Assembly: GCA_943787445.1 (NCBI GenBank)
Contig: CALSML010000015.1
Coordinates: 19,973-83,972 of the forward strand
Direction: 5' to 3'
DNA from: an uncultured Alphaproteobacteria bacterium
GTDB lineage: Bacteria; Pseudomonadota; Alphaproteobacteria; UBA6615
DNA: 64,000 nucleotides
Below are positions 45,507 through 54,676 of the stretch, piece after piece. Position 1 is the first letter of the stretch, and every line of letters begins with the position of its first letter. Under the pieces are notes generated by a model. It was not told the DNA's origin and ran no database searches. It saw nothing but the letters and a program-made list of their open reading frames with translations. The translations under genes and the position numbers were made by a program.

Positions 45507-46887
45507 CTAATTGCCGCCAAATCGATCTGCAATCATGCCATAGGCCGCGCGCAGACCCATGGCCTCGCCCCCCGTCGGGCGTCCGGGCTTGCTGCCCACA
45601 TTCCAGGCCATGATGTCGAAATGCGCCCAAGGCACGTCGTCATCGACAAATTCCTGCAGGAACAGCGCTGCCGTGATCGCACCCCCAAAGGGGCCATCGC
45701 TCGCGCTGGAGACATCGGCAACCTGGCTCTCGATCAGAGCGCGATAGGGCTTGTGGAGCGGTAACCGCCAGACTGGGTCCACGGTCGCGTCTGCGTGTTT
45801 CTCTAGATCGCTATAGAGCTTGTCGTCATTGGCAAAGACCGCGGCGATCGCAGTGCCGACCGCAACCCGCGCCGCGCCGGTCAGCGTCGCAAAGTCGAGC
45901 AGCACATCCGGTTTTTCGGTACAGGCTTCGGCCAGACAATCGCCCATTACCAGCCGCCCTTCGGCATCGGTGTTGGCATTCTCAACCGTGATTCCCTTAC
46001 GGGTCTGGAGCACATCCCAGGGGCGGTAGGCATTGCCGGCGACGGAATTTTCTACCGCACCGATCAGCACCCGCAGACGCACCGGCAGTTTGGCCGCCAT
46101 GATGAGTTGCCCTAGGGCCAGGGCATGAGCTGCCCCGCCCATATCCTTTTTCATGCGCAACATACCGGCGGCCGATTTCAGGTCGAGCCCGCCGGTATCA
46201 AAGCAGACCCCCTTGCCCACCAGGGTGACCCGCGGACCGCGCGTGCCCCAGCGCAGATCGACCAGCCGCGGCGCATCATCGGCAGCCCGACCCACCGTGT
46301 GGATCATCGGGTAGTTGGCCTTCAGCAGCGCATCGCCCGCCGTTACCTGAACCTTCGCCTTGAACTTGCGGCCGACCTTGCGGACCTCGTTGGCCAGTTC
46401 GGACGGGCCGAGATCCTCGGCCGGCGTGTTGATCAGGTCGCGCACCAATACAATCGCGTCCAGCATCGCCATGCAATGCGCCCGGTCTGCATTGGCCGGC
46501 CAGACCAGCTCCGGGCAATTCACCCGGGCCTTGCGATAGCGCGTGAACTCATAGGCCGAAAGGCCCCAGCCCTGCGCCGCATCCTGCACCATTGCCTTCG
46601 AGCAAACGGCCGGCGAGTTTGTAGCTGCCCACGGGCAATTGCGTGGCCAGATGGCTCCACGACCACATATCGGTGGTGTCGTCAGTCACGAAGATCACCT
46701 GCTCCACCCCGCCCTTGTCCGCCGGAATCAGGGCGCTGGCACCCGCATTTCCCGTAAACCCGGCGCCGGTGAGCCAGTCACGCTTGGCCTTGGAAAGCGT
46801 CCTGGACCACGCCTCGACCTTGTCAGCGGCAATGACGGTGATCGGAACGGTGTCCTTGCGCGCACGGGCGATAAGGTTATGAGCCAC
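45507..46887 (-). pseudogene. M17 leucyl aminopeptidase, single frameshift
   Basis: The gene reads as a cytosolic leucyl aminopeptidase, but needs one frame change near 46602. The N-terminal domain (GTG 46887, with GAGG 8-9 bp before it) runs through 'ALIPADKGGVEQVIFVTDD' and ends AGRLLEGNG in the wrong frame. The rest starts around SKAMVQDAAQGWGLSAYEF. The catalytic domain is complete: VGKGVCFDTGGLDLK (metal ligands), 'KKDMGGAAHAL', NTDAEGRLVMGD and 'WAHFDIMAWN'. One extra base (for example a C) before TCG would restore the frame. The total length of about 460 residues is normal. Error and mutation are both possible; the neighbours are intact. Confidence 0.85.
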
Positions 46888-47027
46888 GATAGGATCCTCT
46901 GTTGGCAATAGGGGAAATTGTGACTCTGCCCGAGCCGTCCCGCCCCTGCAATGTCTGGACCCGCGCTGGGGACTTCAAACTTTCGCCGGTTGGCACTAGT
47001 CTCCCGCTGAAATCAATGAGGAAGCAT

Positions 47028-47441
47028 ATGTCCATGAAAGATGACGATCTGATCGGGGCCTGGGAACTCGACGAAATGTATGCCGAAGATGCCGAGGGGA
47101 ACCGCACCCATCCCATGGGCCGCGATGCCGGCGGCATGATCATGTACACGCCCGATCACCACATGTCGGCGATTGTGCACACGGCCGACCGATTCCTGCC
47201 GGCGGACCGACCCAGCGATGAAGACCGCGCCGAAGCCTTTGCGAACTACTTCAACTATGCGGGTTCATGGTCGCTGGAAAAGGATGCAGTCACCCATGTG
47301 CTGACTCATGCCCTCGACCCCAATATGGTCGGCATGTCCCTGACCCGGGAAATCTCGCAGGAAAACGGCCGCATGATCTTCACCGGGCTCGGGCCGGACG
47401 GCGTAACAAAACAAGTCATCATCTGGAAGCCGACGAGCTAG
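47028..47441 (+). CDS. Lipocalin-like domain protein (Lipocalin_5 type)
   Basis: A 137-residue protein that fits the Lipocalin_5 family: 'LIGAWELDEMYAEDAEGNRT' and PMGRDAGGMIMYTPDHHMSA at the start, a middle 'YAGSWSLEKDAVTHVL' and the last strand VTKQVIIWKP. This fold is a small beta barrel that binds hydrophobic molecules. No signal peptide is seen. ATG 47028 has GAGGAAG just upstream. It is divergent from the aminopeptidase gene. The ligand is unknown; relatives are often near catabolic genes. Confidence 0.78.
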   Translation: MSMKDDDLIGAWELDEMYAEDAEGNRTHPMGRDAGGMIMYTPDHHMSAIVHTADRFLPADRPSDEDRAEAFANYFNYAGSWSLEKDAVTHVLTHALDPNMVGMSLTREISQENGRMIFTGLGPDGVTKQVIIWKPTS

Positions 47442-47561
47442 TTGAGCCTGTTCCCAAACCCACATAAAACTTTTGAAACCGCGGCGATTGACCCTGTTCG
47501 GCAGGGCCCATAGGTTCGCTGCAACAAACGAATTTCAGGACATCAGAGAAAGAGGTCTCCA

Positions 47562-48200
47562 ATGATCGAATTTTACACATGGTTCACCCCGAATGGTCGG
47601 AAGGTCGCGATTCTGCTCGAGGAAACCGGGATCGAGTATAACACCCATTCGGTCAATATCGGCAAGGACGAGCAGTTCGACCCGGCATTCCTGAAGATCT
47701 CGCCGAACAACAAGATTCCGGCCATCGTCGACACCGACAACAACGATTACCCGTTGTTCGAAACCGGTGCGATCATGCTCTATCTAGCCGAGAAGACCGG
47801 CCAGTTCCTCAACACCACCGACCGGGATGCCTATTGGCGCACCATGGAATGGCTGATGTGGCAGATGGGTGGCTTTGGCCCGATCCTCGGCCAAGTCCAT
47901 CACTTCACCAAATACAATCCCGGTATCTCCGAATACGCCCAGACCCGTTACGAGACCGAGGCCCGTCGCCTCTACACGGTGCTCAACACCCGCCTGGAAG
48001 GCCGTGAGTTCATCGTCGATGACTATTCCATCGCCGATATGGCCGTCTGGCCCTGGGCAGCCCGCCACAACTGGCAGGAAATCGACCTCAACGAGTATCC
48101 CAATGTCCGCCGCTGGTACATGACCATGCTCGACCGCCCGGCCGTCCAGCGCGCCTGGAACATTCCGGAAAATGACCAGCCCCTGCCAGTCCCCGAGTAA
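47562..48200 (+). CDS. Glutathione S-transferase, YfcG/Ure2-like
   Basis: A 212-residue GST of the Nu/YfcG type: 'FYTWFTPNGRKVAILLEETG' with the Thr-Pro-Asn-G-x-K signature, 'FLKISPNNKIPAIVDTDNND' and 'LFETGAIMLYLAEKTGQFL'. C-terminal domain shows YSIADMAVWPWA. YfcG-type enzymes have strong disulfide-bond reductase activity using glutathione and little conjugating activity. A strong terminator follows. It is monocistronic from the spacing (120 bp upstream gap). Confidence 0.92.
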   Translation: MIEFYTWFTPNGRKVAILLEETGIEYNTHSVNIGKDEQFDPAFLKISPNNKIPAIVDTDNNDYPLFETGAIMLYLAEKTGQFLNTTDRDAYWRTMEWLMWQMGGFGPILGQVHHFTKYNPGISEYAQTRYETEARRLYTVLNTRLEGREFIVDDYSIADMAVWPWAARHNWQEIDLNEYPNVRRWYMTMLDRPAVQRAWNIPENDQPLPVPE

Positions 48201-48221
48201 ACGTCTCCGTCTGATCAACGC

Positions 48222-48252
48222 AAAACCGGCGCTCAAAGGCGCCGGTTTTTTT
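48222..48252 (+). terminator. Rho-independent terminator after YfcG-like GST
   Basis: A perfect 11-bp stem AAAACCGGCGC/GCGCCGGTTTT with a 6-nt loop (TCAAAG) merges into a run of seven T. It lies 22 bp after the GST stop. Confidence 0.93.
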
Positions 48253-48342
48253 ATACCAATATCCAACGGTAATCGGGCCCATCACAAGGCCTTCACCAAA
48301 AGGTGGCTGGCCGTGCGCGCGATCCGCGCCACATGAACGGAC

Positions 48343-48519
48343 ATGACCCGACACACCCTGCCCCCCGTGGCCCGATTATCCCGCATCCTTCCCGGCATCG
48401 CCGTGACCCTCCTGATCCTGAGTGCCAGCGCGTCGGCAAACACCAACGAGCGCGATGACCTACGGGGCGATCTCAGCCGATATGACCGCTTCGTACCCGG
48501 TCAGGTGGGCGGGGATTGA
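48343..48519 (+). CDS. Short exported protein of unknown function
   Basis: A 58-residue frame from ATG 48343 has the form of a Sec-exported peptide: positively charged start (RHTLPPVARLSR), hydrophobic core 'ILPGIAVTLLILSASA' and an ASA-N cut site, leaving a mature piece of about 26 residues that is charged and ends GQVGGD. Codon usage resembles the neighbours. No ribosome-binding site is obvious, and I do not recognise a family. It could equally be a chance frame in the gap between two GST genes. Confidence 0.4.
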   Translation: MTRHTLPPVARLSRILPGIAVTLLILSASASANTNERDDLRGDLSRYDRFVPGQVGGD

Positions 48520-48591
48520 CGAGCCGGTTGAACCGCGGGGCGATGGGCCTACACTAAAGCCGCTGTCCAAAAATGACCGGAACCGACCGAC

Positions 48592-49227
48592 ATGAAGTTC
48601 TACGATTGCGCCACCGCACCCAGCCCGCGCCTTGTGCGCATGTTCATCGCCGAAAAAGACCTGAGCGAGTCCATCGAAACGGTGGAAGTCAATCTGCGGG
48701 ACAAGGAGCAGATGAACGATGCCTTCCGGGCGATCAATCCGTTCCTGACGGTACCTGCACTGGAAACCGATGACGGGGCGATCTTCCTGACCTCGCAGGG
48801 GTGCTGGCGCTATCTGGAAGAAACCCATCCCGACCCGGCCCTGCTGGGCCGCGATGCGACGGAGAAAGCTCAGGTGGCCGATGCCGTCTGGCGGGCCGAA
48901 CAGGACGGGTTCCTCGCCGTGGGTGAAGCCCTGCGCAACACCGCCAAGGGTATGAAGGACCGCGCCCTGACAGGCCCCCACAACCACGCACAGATTCCCG
49001 AACTGGGAGAGCGCGGCAAACGCCGGGTGGGTCACTTTTTTGAACTGCTCGATGTCACCATGGCCGAGCAGCCCTTCATGGCCGGGGAGAATTTCTCGGC
49101 CGCCGACATCATGGCCTTCGTTGCTGTCGAGTTCGCCGGATGGCTAAAGCTCACCATCCCCGAGGATGCGGCCCATGCCCAGCGCTGGTTCAACACCGTA
49201 AAGGCACGCCCCAGCGCGTCTGTGTAA
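48592..49227 (+). CDS. Glutathione S-transferase family protein
   Basis: A 211-residue GST with a Ser/Pro-type start (FYDCATAPSPRLVRMFIAEK), typical of bacterial GSTs where 'APSPRRVR' replaces the usual Ser/Tyr region. 'INPFLTVPALETDDGAIFLT' gives the cis-Pro and is followed by an SQG glutathione contact. The helical domain has 'NFSAADIMAFVAVEFAGWLK'. It is the third GST-like gene within 6 kb and not closely similar to the other two. Convergent with the FAD monooxygenase, 32 bp apart. Confidence 0.9.
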   Translation: MKFYDCATAPSPRLVRMFIAEKDLSESIETVEVNLRDKEQMNDAFRAINPFLTVPALETDDGAIFLTSQGCWRYLEETHPDPALLGRDATEKAQVADAVWRAEQDGFLAVGEALRNTAKGMKDRALTGPHNHAQIPELGERGKRRVGHFFELLDVTMAEQPFMAGENFSAADIMAFVAVEFAGWLKLTIPEDAAHAQRWFNTVKARPSASV

Positions 49228-49259
49228 AGCGCGCGTTGCGCGCACGATTGATCGGCCCG

Positions 49260-50900
49260 CTAGGCCGCGCCGCGCGCGCGGTCGATCACAGCGCGCGCAT
49301 CAACCGGGCAGGCATCACCGCGCCAGGCGATATGACCGTCCGGGAAAATCAGCACAAGCGCAGCTACGTAACGCTGCGCCACCACGTCCTCTTCCACGTC
49401 CAGCAGTTCGAGCGGCAAGCCGACACTGCGCGCGGCCGAAATCATCGGCCCAGCGTCGATATCCGTATTGGTCCGCAGCAGCGTAAAACCATCCGCAAAC
49501 CGGTCACACAGAGCTGCACCATCCGCCAGCCAGACATGGGGAGCACGATGTCCCGGTCGGGCAGAGGGCACATAGGTGCCGGCGTCATCGGGAACCGTCG
49601 GGGATCCGTCATCGGTGACCAGCGGTGAATTTTCATACCGCACGCCCAGGGCAATGCCGGGAATCAGCATCTCACGATGCACATGCCGGGTAAGATGGGC
49701 CGACAACCGGGCGCGTTCCGCCGCACCGGCTTCCGTGTCTGCTTCGATAGATGGGTCCACATCAAAGTTTCCGATGGATTCCGCAAAGCCGCGCGCGAAG
49801 GCCAGATTGCGGGCGCCAATCGGGCGACGGTCCGCTTCGTAACTCGCCATCAGATCAGGGCCGCCCCAGCCCTGGACGTCACCTGCCAGCTTCCAGGCCA
49901 GATTCACCGCGTCATCGACGCCCGTGTTCATACCCAGACCCCCGGTCGGGGTGAACAGATGGGCCGCATCGCCCACCAGCCAGACCCGGTCGCCACCAAA
50001 GGATTCGGCCAGCAACTCGTGTCCCGCCATCCAGGGCATGCGCAGCAGGATTTTGGCCTCCACCGGCATGCCCGCCGCACGCGCAAGCAACGCGTGGTCA
50101 TCGATATCATCCGGGTCGGTGCCATCAGGAATTCGGGTCAGCATCACGAATTTGTCGGCTCCATCCACGGTAACCAGCAGGGCACGCAGATCAGCGGCAA
50201 TTACCCAGTATTGCCAGGCCGGGTTGATGGTCAGCCAGTCCTTCGGCCCTGGCACGTCAAACAGTGTGGCCAGCATCTGACCACCCATCATTTTGCGCAC
50301 GACACCGCCATCCCCCAGATACCGGATACCGAGTTGTCGCCGCACCACGCCGCGCCCACCATCCGCGCCCACCATATGCGCGGCCGCGACTTCATAGGTC
50401 GAATCCTCGTCAAGATCTCGCACCACGCCAACCACGCCGTCACCTTCGGTGGAAAAAGATTCCAGTGTGTGCCCGAACCGCACCTCGACCCCCGGCCGTG
50501 ACACGGCGGCATCCCTCAGAATGGCTTCCAGATAGATTTGTGAACAGCGGTGGGGCGGCTCGGCACAGTCATAGACGCTGGTGCCCGCCTGCGCCTCGGC
50601 CACGGCGTCGGTGCTCGATGGCATATGCAGGCGTGCCAGCTCCCGGCCGGTCAGCCGGGTCACGTAGCAGATATCCGTAGGGTGGTCGCCGGGCAGCGCG
50701 GCCTTGCGCAGCGTGGAGCCAATACCGTGCCGCCGGAAATGTTCCATCGTCCGCGCATTGATCGCATTGGCCTTGGGGTGCAGCGCGGTCTCCGCCCCCT
50801 CATTCACCAGCGTCACCCGCAGGCCAAACCGCGCCAGTTCCAAGGCGACAGTGAGACCCACCGGGCCTCCGCCGGCGATCAGTATGTCGGTCTGCTCCAT
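49260..50900 (-). CDS. FAD-dependent aromatic monooxygenase (PheA/TfdB/MhpA type)
   Basis: A 546-residue class A flavin monooxygenase. FAD motif GGGPVGLTVALELARFGL near the start, the NAD(P)H/FAD 'VGADGGRGVVRRQLG' DG motif (about residue 185) and WLVGDAAHLFTPTGGLGMNT (GD motif) are all present. The C-terminal thioredoxin-like extension, 'RPGHRAPHVWLADGA' to the end, marks the phenol hydroxylase/MhpA group rather than short PobA-type enzymes. The start at 50900 (MEQTDIL) fits the fold, and a longer frame adds a charged leader. It likely hydroxylates an aromatic compound. The partner gene 51036 lies divergently. Confidence 0.88.
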   Translation of the reverse strand: MEQTDILIAGGGPVGLTVALELARFGLRVTLVNEGAETALHPKANAINARTMEHFRRHGIGSTLRKAALPGDHPTDICYVTRLTGRELARLHMPSSTDAVAEAQAGTSVYDCAEPPHRCSQIYLEAILRDAAVSRPGVEVRFGHTLESFSTEGDGVVGVVRDLDEDSTYEVAAAHMVGADGGRGVVRRQLGIRYLGDGGVVRKMMGGQMLATLFDVPGPKDWLTINPAWQYWVIAADLRALLVTVDGADKFVMLTRIPDGTDPDDIDDHALLARAAGMPVEAKILLRMPWMAGHELLAESFGGDRVWLVGDAAHLFTPTGGLGMNTGVDDAVNLAWKLAGDVQGWGGPDLMASYEADRRPIGARNLAFARGFAESIGNFDVDPSIEADTEAGAAERARLSAHLTRHVHREMLIPGIALGVRYENSPLVTDDGSPTVPDDAGTYVPSARPGHRAPHVWLADGAALCDRFADGFTLLRTNTDIDAGPMISAARSVGLPLELLDVEEDVVAQRYVAALVLIFPDGHIAWRGDACPVDARAVIDRARGAA

Positions 50901-51035
50901 GGGATTATCGTCTAACGCCTTCGCCCGCCCATGGCCAGACACCCCGTGCAGGGAAGGCCTGCCGCATTTTCAGGCTCGACAGAACGGGGAAAAGAACTAT
51001 TTGATAGGGGACATGCTGACTGAGGAAGCGACGCC

Positions 51036-51875
51036 ATGACGATGCCCGCCTATAACAATGAAAACCTGCCCTTTGTTGAGGCCGAAGTGAACTACGTGGT
51101 CGACAACGGCATCCGCCCGGTCACCTATATCGCCGAAATGGGTGAATCCAACCGGCGCGACGAGGTTCCCGACAAGCGTATCGTACCGATCTATGACGCA
51201 CGCCCGGTGGCCGACCAGCTCACCCTCGACGGTAACGGTTTTGCTTTCCTGCACGAGACAACCGCGGTCACCGACTTCCTCGACAACACCCAGATCGAGA
51301 CCGTCTACAACCCGGAAATCGAAAAGCTCGTGGCCACGGCAACCGGTGCCGCACGGGTTCTGATCTTCGATCACACCTTACGGGTCGCCGATGAAGACAC
51401 CCGCACCACCCAAAAACTGCGCGAGCCGGTCCACGTCGTGCACAACGACTATACCGATCTGTCCGGCCCGCAACGGGTGCGCGATCTGCTCCCCGCTGCG
51501 GAAGCCGAAGCGGCTTTGAAGAAACGCTTTGTCTTTGTGAATGTCTGGCGTTCAATCAAGGGCACGGTCGAGGAAGCGCCCCTTGGCATCTGTGACGCCC
51601 AATCCCTAACCGATGACGACATGATCCTGATGGATCTCAAATACAAGGACCGGGTCGGCGAGATTCACCGCACCCGCTACAACCCCGACCATCGCTGGGT
51701 GTACTTCCCACAGATGCAACCCGACGAGGCGATCCTGTTGAAATGCTTTGATTCCAAGACCGATGGTCGCGCCCGCTGGACGGCCCATTCCGCCTTCATC
51801 GATCCGACCAGCCCGGCCGATGCGGCCCCGCGCCAGAGCATCGAGACCCGAACCATCGCCTTCTACGACGATTGA
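51036..51875 (+). CDS. CmcJ/NvfI family oxidoreductase
   Basis: A 279-residue protein that I recognise as the CmcJ/NvfI (AsaB-like) family from its core: 'VFDHTLR'-type VLIFDHTLRVADEDTRT, 'VHVVHNDYTDLSGPQRVRDL' with the H-x-D pair, 'KRFVFVNVWRSIKGTVEEAP', and 'VYFPQMQPDEAILLKCFDS' followed by TAHSAF. Members are predicted non-heme iron/2-oxoglutarate-like oxygenases or desaturases, best known from fungal and actinobacterial secondary metabolism. It is divergent from the FAD monooxygenase, so both may act on one substrate. The actual reaction is not known. Confidence 0.82.
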   Translation: MTMPAYNNENLPFVEAEVNYVVDNGIRPVTYIAEMGESNRRDEVPDKRIVPIYDARPVADQLTLDGNGFAFLHETTAVTDFLDNTQIETVYNPEIEKLVATATGAARVLIFDHTLRVADEDTRTTQKLREPVHVVHNDYTDLSGPQRVRDLLPAAEAEAALKKRFVFVNVWRSIKGTVEEAPLGICDAQSLTDDDMILMDLKYKDRVGEIHRTRYNPDHRWVYFPQMQPDEAILLKCFDSKTDGRARWTAHSAFIDPTSPADAAPRQSIETRTIAFYDD

Positions 51876-51972
51876 GCCTGACCTGCAGCTGATTTTGTAG
51901 CGTATCTGGACGGTGCGAATGCGCACCCATAGGCTGTCCATCTCGAAACAACGAATGGTTGGGAACCCTGTC

Positions 51973-52380
51973 ATGCCGGAATTGTCCGGAAGATGCCTGT
52001 GCGGCAACATCACGTTCAGCGGCGACACCGAAATTTTACGCGCAGGCAACTGTCATTGCGTGGATTGCCGGACCGCCACCGGTGCAGCCTACGCCACCCT
52101 GATTACTGTCGCCGAAGATGCGATCACCATAGCCGGCACGCCGAAGGTCTATCGACACAAGGCCGAAAGCGGCGCAGACATCGAGAAACTGTTTTGCCCC
52201 GATTGCGGATCGCAGCTCTTTGGCCGGAACTCCAACCGCCCCGGCATGCTTAGCCTGCGGGCCGGCGGGCTCTAACAGACATCCGAGGTAAAACCTGCCT
52301 TTAACGTGTTTCTGGACAGCAAGATCGAGAGCACGCCGCTCGATTCCAATATCCCCGCCTTTCCCCGGATGCCCACCTAG
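51973..52380 (+). pseudogene. GFA-family (glutathione-dependent formaldehyde-activating-like) protein with in-frame TAA
   Basis: The frame from ATG 51973 is a GFA/CENP-V-like zinc protein: CLCGNITF, then CHCVDCRTATGAAYATL and FCPDCGSQLFGR, with the cysteines of the two zinc sites. A TAA at 52273-52275 ends it after LSLRAGGL. The same frame goes on through 'VKPAFNVFLDSKIESTPLDS' and 'NIPAFPRMPT' to a TAG at 52378-52380, which is the normal C-terminus of the family. So one nonsense codon cuts off about 34 residues. The zinc core is complete, so the short product might still fold. Confidence 0.78.
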
Positions 52381-52421
52381 CAGGCACCAATCCTCGCATG
52401 AAGCGAGGATTAAAACCTGGC

Positions 52422-53825
52422 TCAGTCGAAAGCGCAGTGATTGTAGCCCGGCAGCTGCATCCGTTCGACAAACGCCATGGCGCGCACCACAGATGCTTCA
52501 TCCAGGTAGCGGCCCACCGCCTGAACACCAACCGGCATCCCGTCTGCCGAAAGCCCGGCACAGACGGTACCGGCCGGTTGTCCGGTCAGATTGAACGGAT
52601 AAGTATAGTAAACCCATGAGACGAGATTTCTGTCGGCATGGCTATCAGGAATATTCTTACCCACCTCGAGCGAAGACACAGGCAGGACCGGGGACAGCAA
52701 CACGTCATATCGCGTGAACAATTCCGTCATCCGGTCACGCAAGGCATATCGGGAAAACACCTTGGTGTAGTAGTCCTGCATATCCTGATCGAGCGCGGGC
52801 TCAAGAATATCAGCCACGGCGGGATCGAGCATATCACGCTGATTCTCGAGAAAATCCCGCAGTTTGATTCCTACACCGGCATAAAACTCCGCTGTCCAGA
52901 GATCGGCCGGATCCGCCTCGAACACGTCGTCGACCTGTTCAACAATGGCACCGGCTGCCTCGAACTTTCTGACCGCCGCCTCGACCACTTTGATCACATC
53001 CTCATTCGGGCGCGCGTAACCGAGTGTCGGGCTGTATGCCACGCGCATACCTTCCACCGATTCATCACTCGCACCCAGCAAATCGGGCACCGGCCCGGCA
53101 ATGCTGAACGGGTCGCGCGCGTCATATCCGGCGATCGCTGAGAACAACAATGCCGCATCGCGGACCGAGCGCGCCAGCGGCCCGACATGGGCCAGGGTTG
53201 GTGTGGCCGAAGTCGGCCAGACCGGCACCCGGGCAAAGCTGCCCTTGATCCCGGCAAGACCCGTAAACGAAGACGGTATCCGCACCGAGCCGCCACCATC
53301 GGTTCCCAACGCGAACGGTGTCACGCCGGCCGCCACGGATGCCGCCGCCCCGGCACTCGAACCACCAGGCGTCTTGTCCGTATTCCACGGATTTCGGGTT
53401 ATCCCGGTCAAAGGCGAATCACCAACAGGCTTGCAGCCAAACTCGCTGGTGGTGGTCTTGCCTATGACAATCCCACCGGCGGCACGGGCGCGCTCCACAG
53501 CCGGTGCGTCTTCTGCTGCCACATTCTCGGCCATGGTCTTCGAGCCAAGTGCAAACCGGACCCCCCCGACGGCAATCAGATCCTTCACCGACAAGGGAAT
53601 GCCGTGCAGCGCACCCAAACCATCGCCCTGCATCACCGCATCTTCAGCAACTTGCGCGGCCGTCATGGCGTCCTCGGGCATCAACTCGAAGAAGGCGTTC
53701 AGTATGGGCTGCACCTCGTCTGCGCGGGCGAGCGCGCGCCGGGTCAGGTCCACCGGCGAGATATCCTTACGCGCCACACGCAGACGCATCTCGGATGCGC
53801 TCATATAGTCGAATTCATGGGCCAT
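52422..53825 (-). CDS. Amidase (amidase signature family)
   Basis: A 467-residue amidase signature enzyme. The Ser-cisSer-Lys triad is visible: Lys81 in PLSVKDL, cis-Ser156 in GGSSAGA, and nucleophile Ser180 in GTDGGGSVRIP. 'PWNTDKTPGGSSAGAAASVA' is the core signature. It starts MAHEFDYMSASEM, and the gene precedes no gatB/gatC, so a role in tRNA amidation is unlikely. It probably hydrolyses a carbon-nitrogen amide in catabolism. The upstream cyclase gene on the same strand ends 11 bp above the amidase start, so they are coupled. Confidence 0.9.
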   Translation of the reverse strand: MAHEFDYMSASEMRLRVARKDISPVDLTRRALARADEVQPILNAFFELMPEDAMTAAQVAEDAVMQGDGLGALHGIPLSVKDLIAVGGVRFALGSKTMAENVAAEDAPAVERARAAGGIVIGKTTTSEFGCKPVGDSPLTGITRNPWNTDKTPGGSSAGAAASVAAGVTPFALGTDGGGSVRIPSSFTGLAGIKGSFARVPVWPTSATPTLAHVGPLARSVRDAALLFSAIAGYDARDPFSIAGPVPDLLGASDESVEGMRVAYSPTLGYARPNEDVIKVVEAAVRKFEAAGAIVEQVDDVFEADPADLWTAEFYAGVGIKLRDFLENQRDMLDPAVADILEPALDQDMQDYYTKVFSRYALRDRMTELFTRYDVLLSPVLPVSSLEVGKNIPDSHADRNLVSWVYYTYPFNLTGQPAGTVCAGLSADGMPVGVQAVGRYLDEASVVRAMAFVERMQLPGYNHCAFD

Positions 53826-53836
53826 AAGAGGGTCGC

Positions 53837-54538
53837 TCAGTCTTCAACCATCGCAAACGCCCGGATCGGTGAACCCGATCCGCCCTTGAACCGCAACGGA
53901 ACGCCAAAGAACTCGAACTCGCCGAGCCCGATCAGATCCTCCAGATTCACCAGCCATTCCATGTGGCTTATTCCCAGTTCGCGACAAATGCGATGCTGGG
54001 CGAAGAGACTGTCAGACGGCTTGTCGGTGGAGGGTCCTTCGACACCGTGCAGGCGTGACCCACGATCATACATCCACTGGGTTGCCGCAACGGTGATACC
54101 GGGATTGGAGAGCACCACCTCCCGATTGGGATAGTGACGTTTGTGCAGTCCCGAGCAAAGCAGAATGATGTGCCCATCAACCTTCACACCGGCTTCTTCC
54201 TCGGCCTTCTCCATATCGGCAACATCGATATCGCCCAGATCGGAGATATGACGCATATCAAAGCACACAGCCTTGCCGAAGAAGCGATCGATCGGCATCT
54301 CATCAATGGAAGCGCCATTCGGATCGAAATGGCGTAACGCATCCACATGGGTGCCCACATGATCGAGCGTACTGATGAAATTGGTCTGGAAGGTAATCGG
54401 ATCATCCGGCGTACCCAGTTTGAGCGCCTTGGTGTTCTCATGGGTCATTGCTTTCAGATAGACAGGGCTCTGAAAAAGCTTGTGCGACGGCATGTTGTCT
54501 TCGATTTCAAGACTCAGATCGATAATACGGCGTGCCAT
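53837..54538 (-). CDS. Cyclase family protein (metal-dependent, kynurenine formamidase-like)
   Basis: A 233-residue member of the cyclase/KynB superfamily. The metal-binding signature HxGTHxDxxxH is present as HVGTHVDALRH (His60, His64, Asp66, His70). 'IIDLSLEIEDNMPSHKLF' is the typical start. These enzymes hydrolyse N-formyl or amide/isatin-type bonds. Being in one unit with the amidase suggests sequential breakdown of an amide-bearing compound. Cytosolic. A promoter should lie in the 138-bp gap to the divergent cupin gene. Confidence 0.87.
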   Translation of the reverse strand: MARRIIDLSLEIEDNMPSHKLFQSPVYLKAMTHENTKALKLGTPDDPITFQTNFISTLDHVGTHVDALRHFDPNGASIDEMPIDRFFGKAVCFDMRHISDLGDIDVADMEKAEEEAGVKVDGHIILLCSGLHKRHYPNREVVLSNPGITVAATQWMYDRGSRLHGVEGPSTDKPSDSLFAQHRICRELGISHMEWLVNLEDLIGLGEFEFFGVPLRFKGGSGSPIRAFAMVED

Positions 54539-54676
54539 TGTGGTTTTCCTCCCCGGCGCTGAATTGTAGGACTGAAGCTAGCATTTCTTCTTTTGGAAAA
54601 TCGAGTCAGGCTTCCGCCCACATCTTGGCCGGCGCGCCGATTGGGCCCGATGCTGATGCATACAAGGAGACAGATC

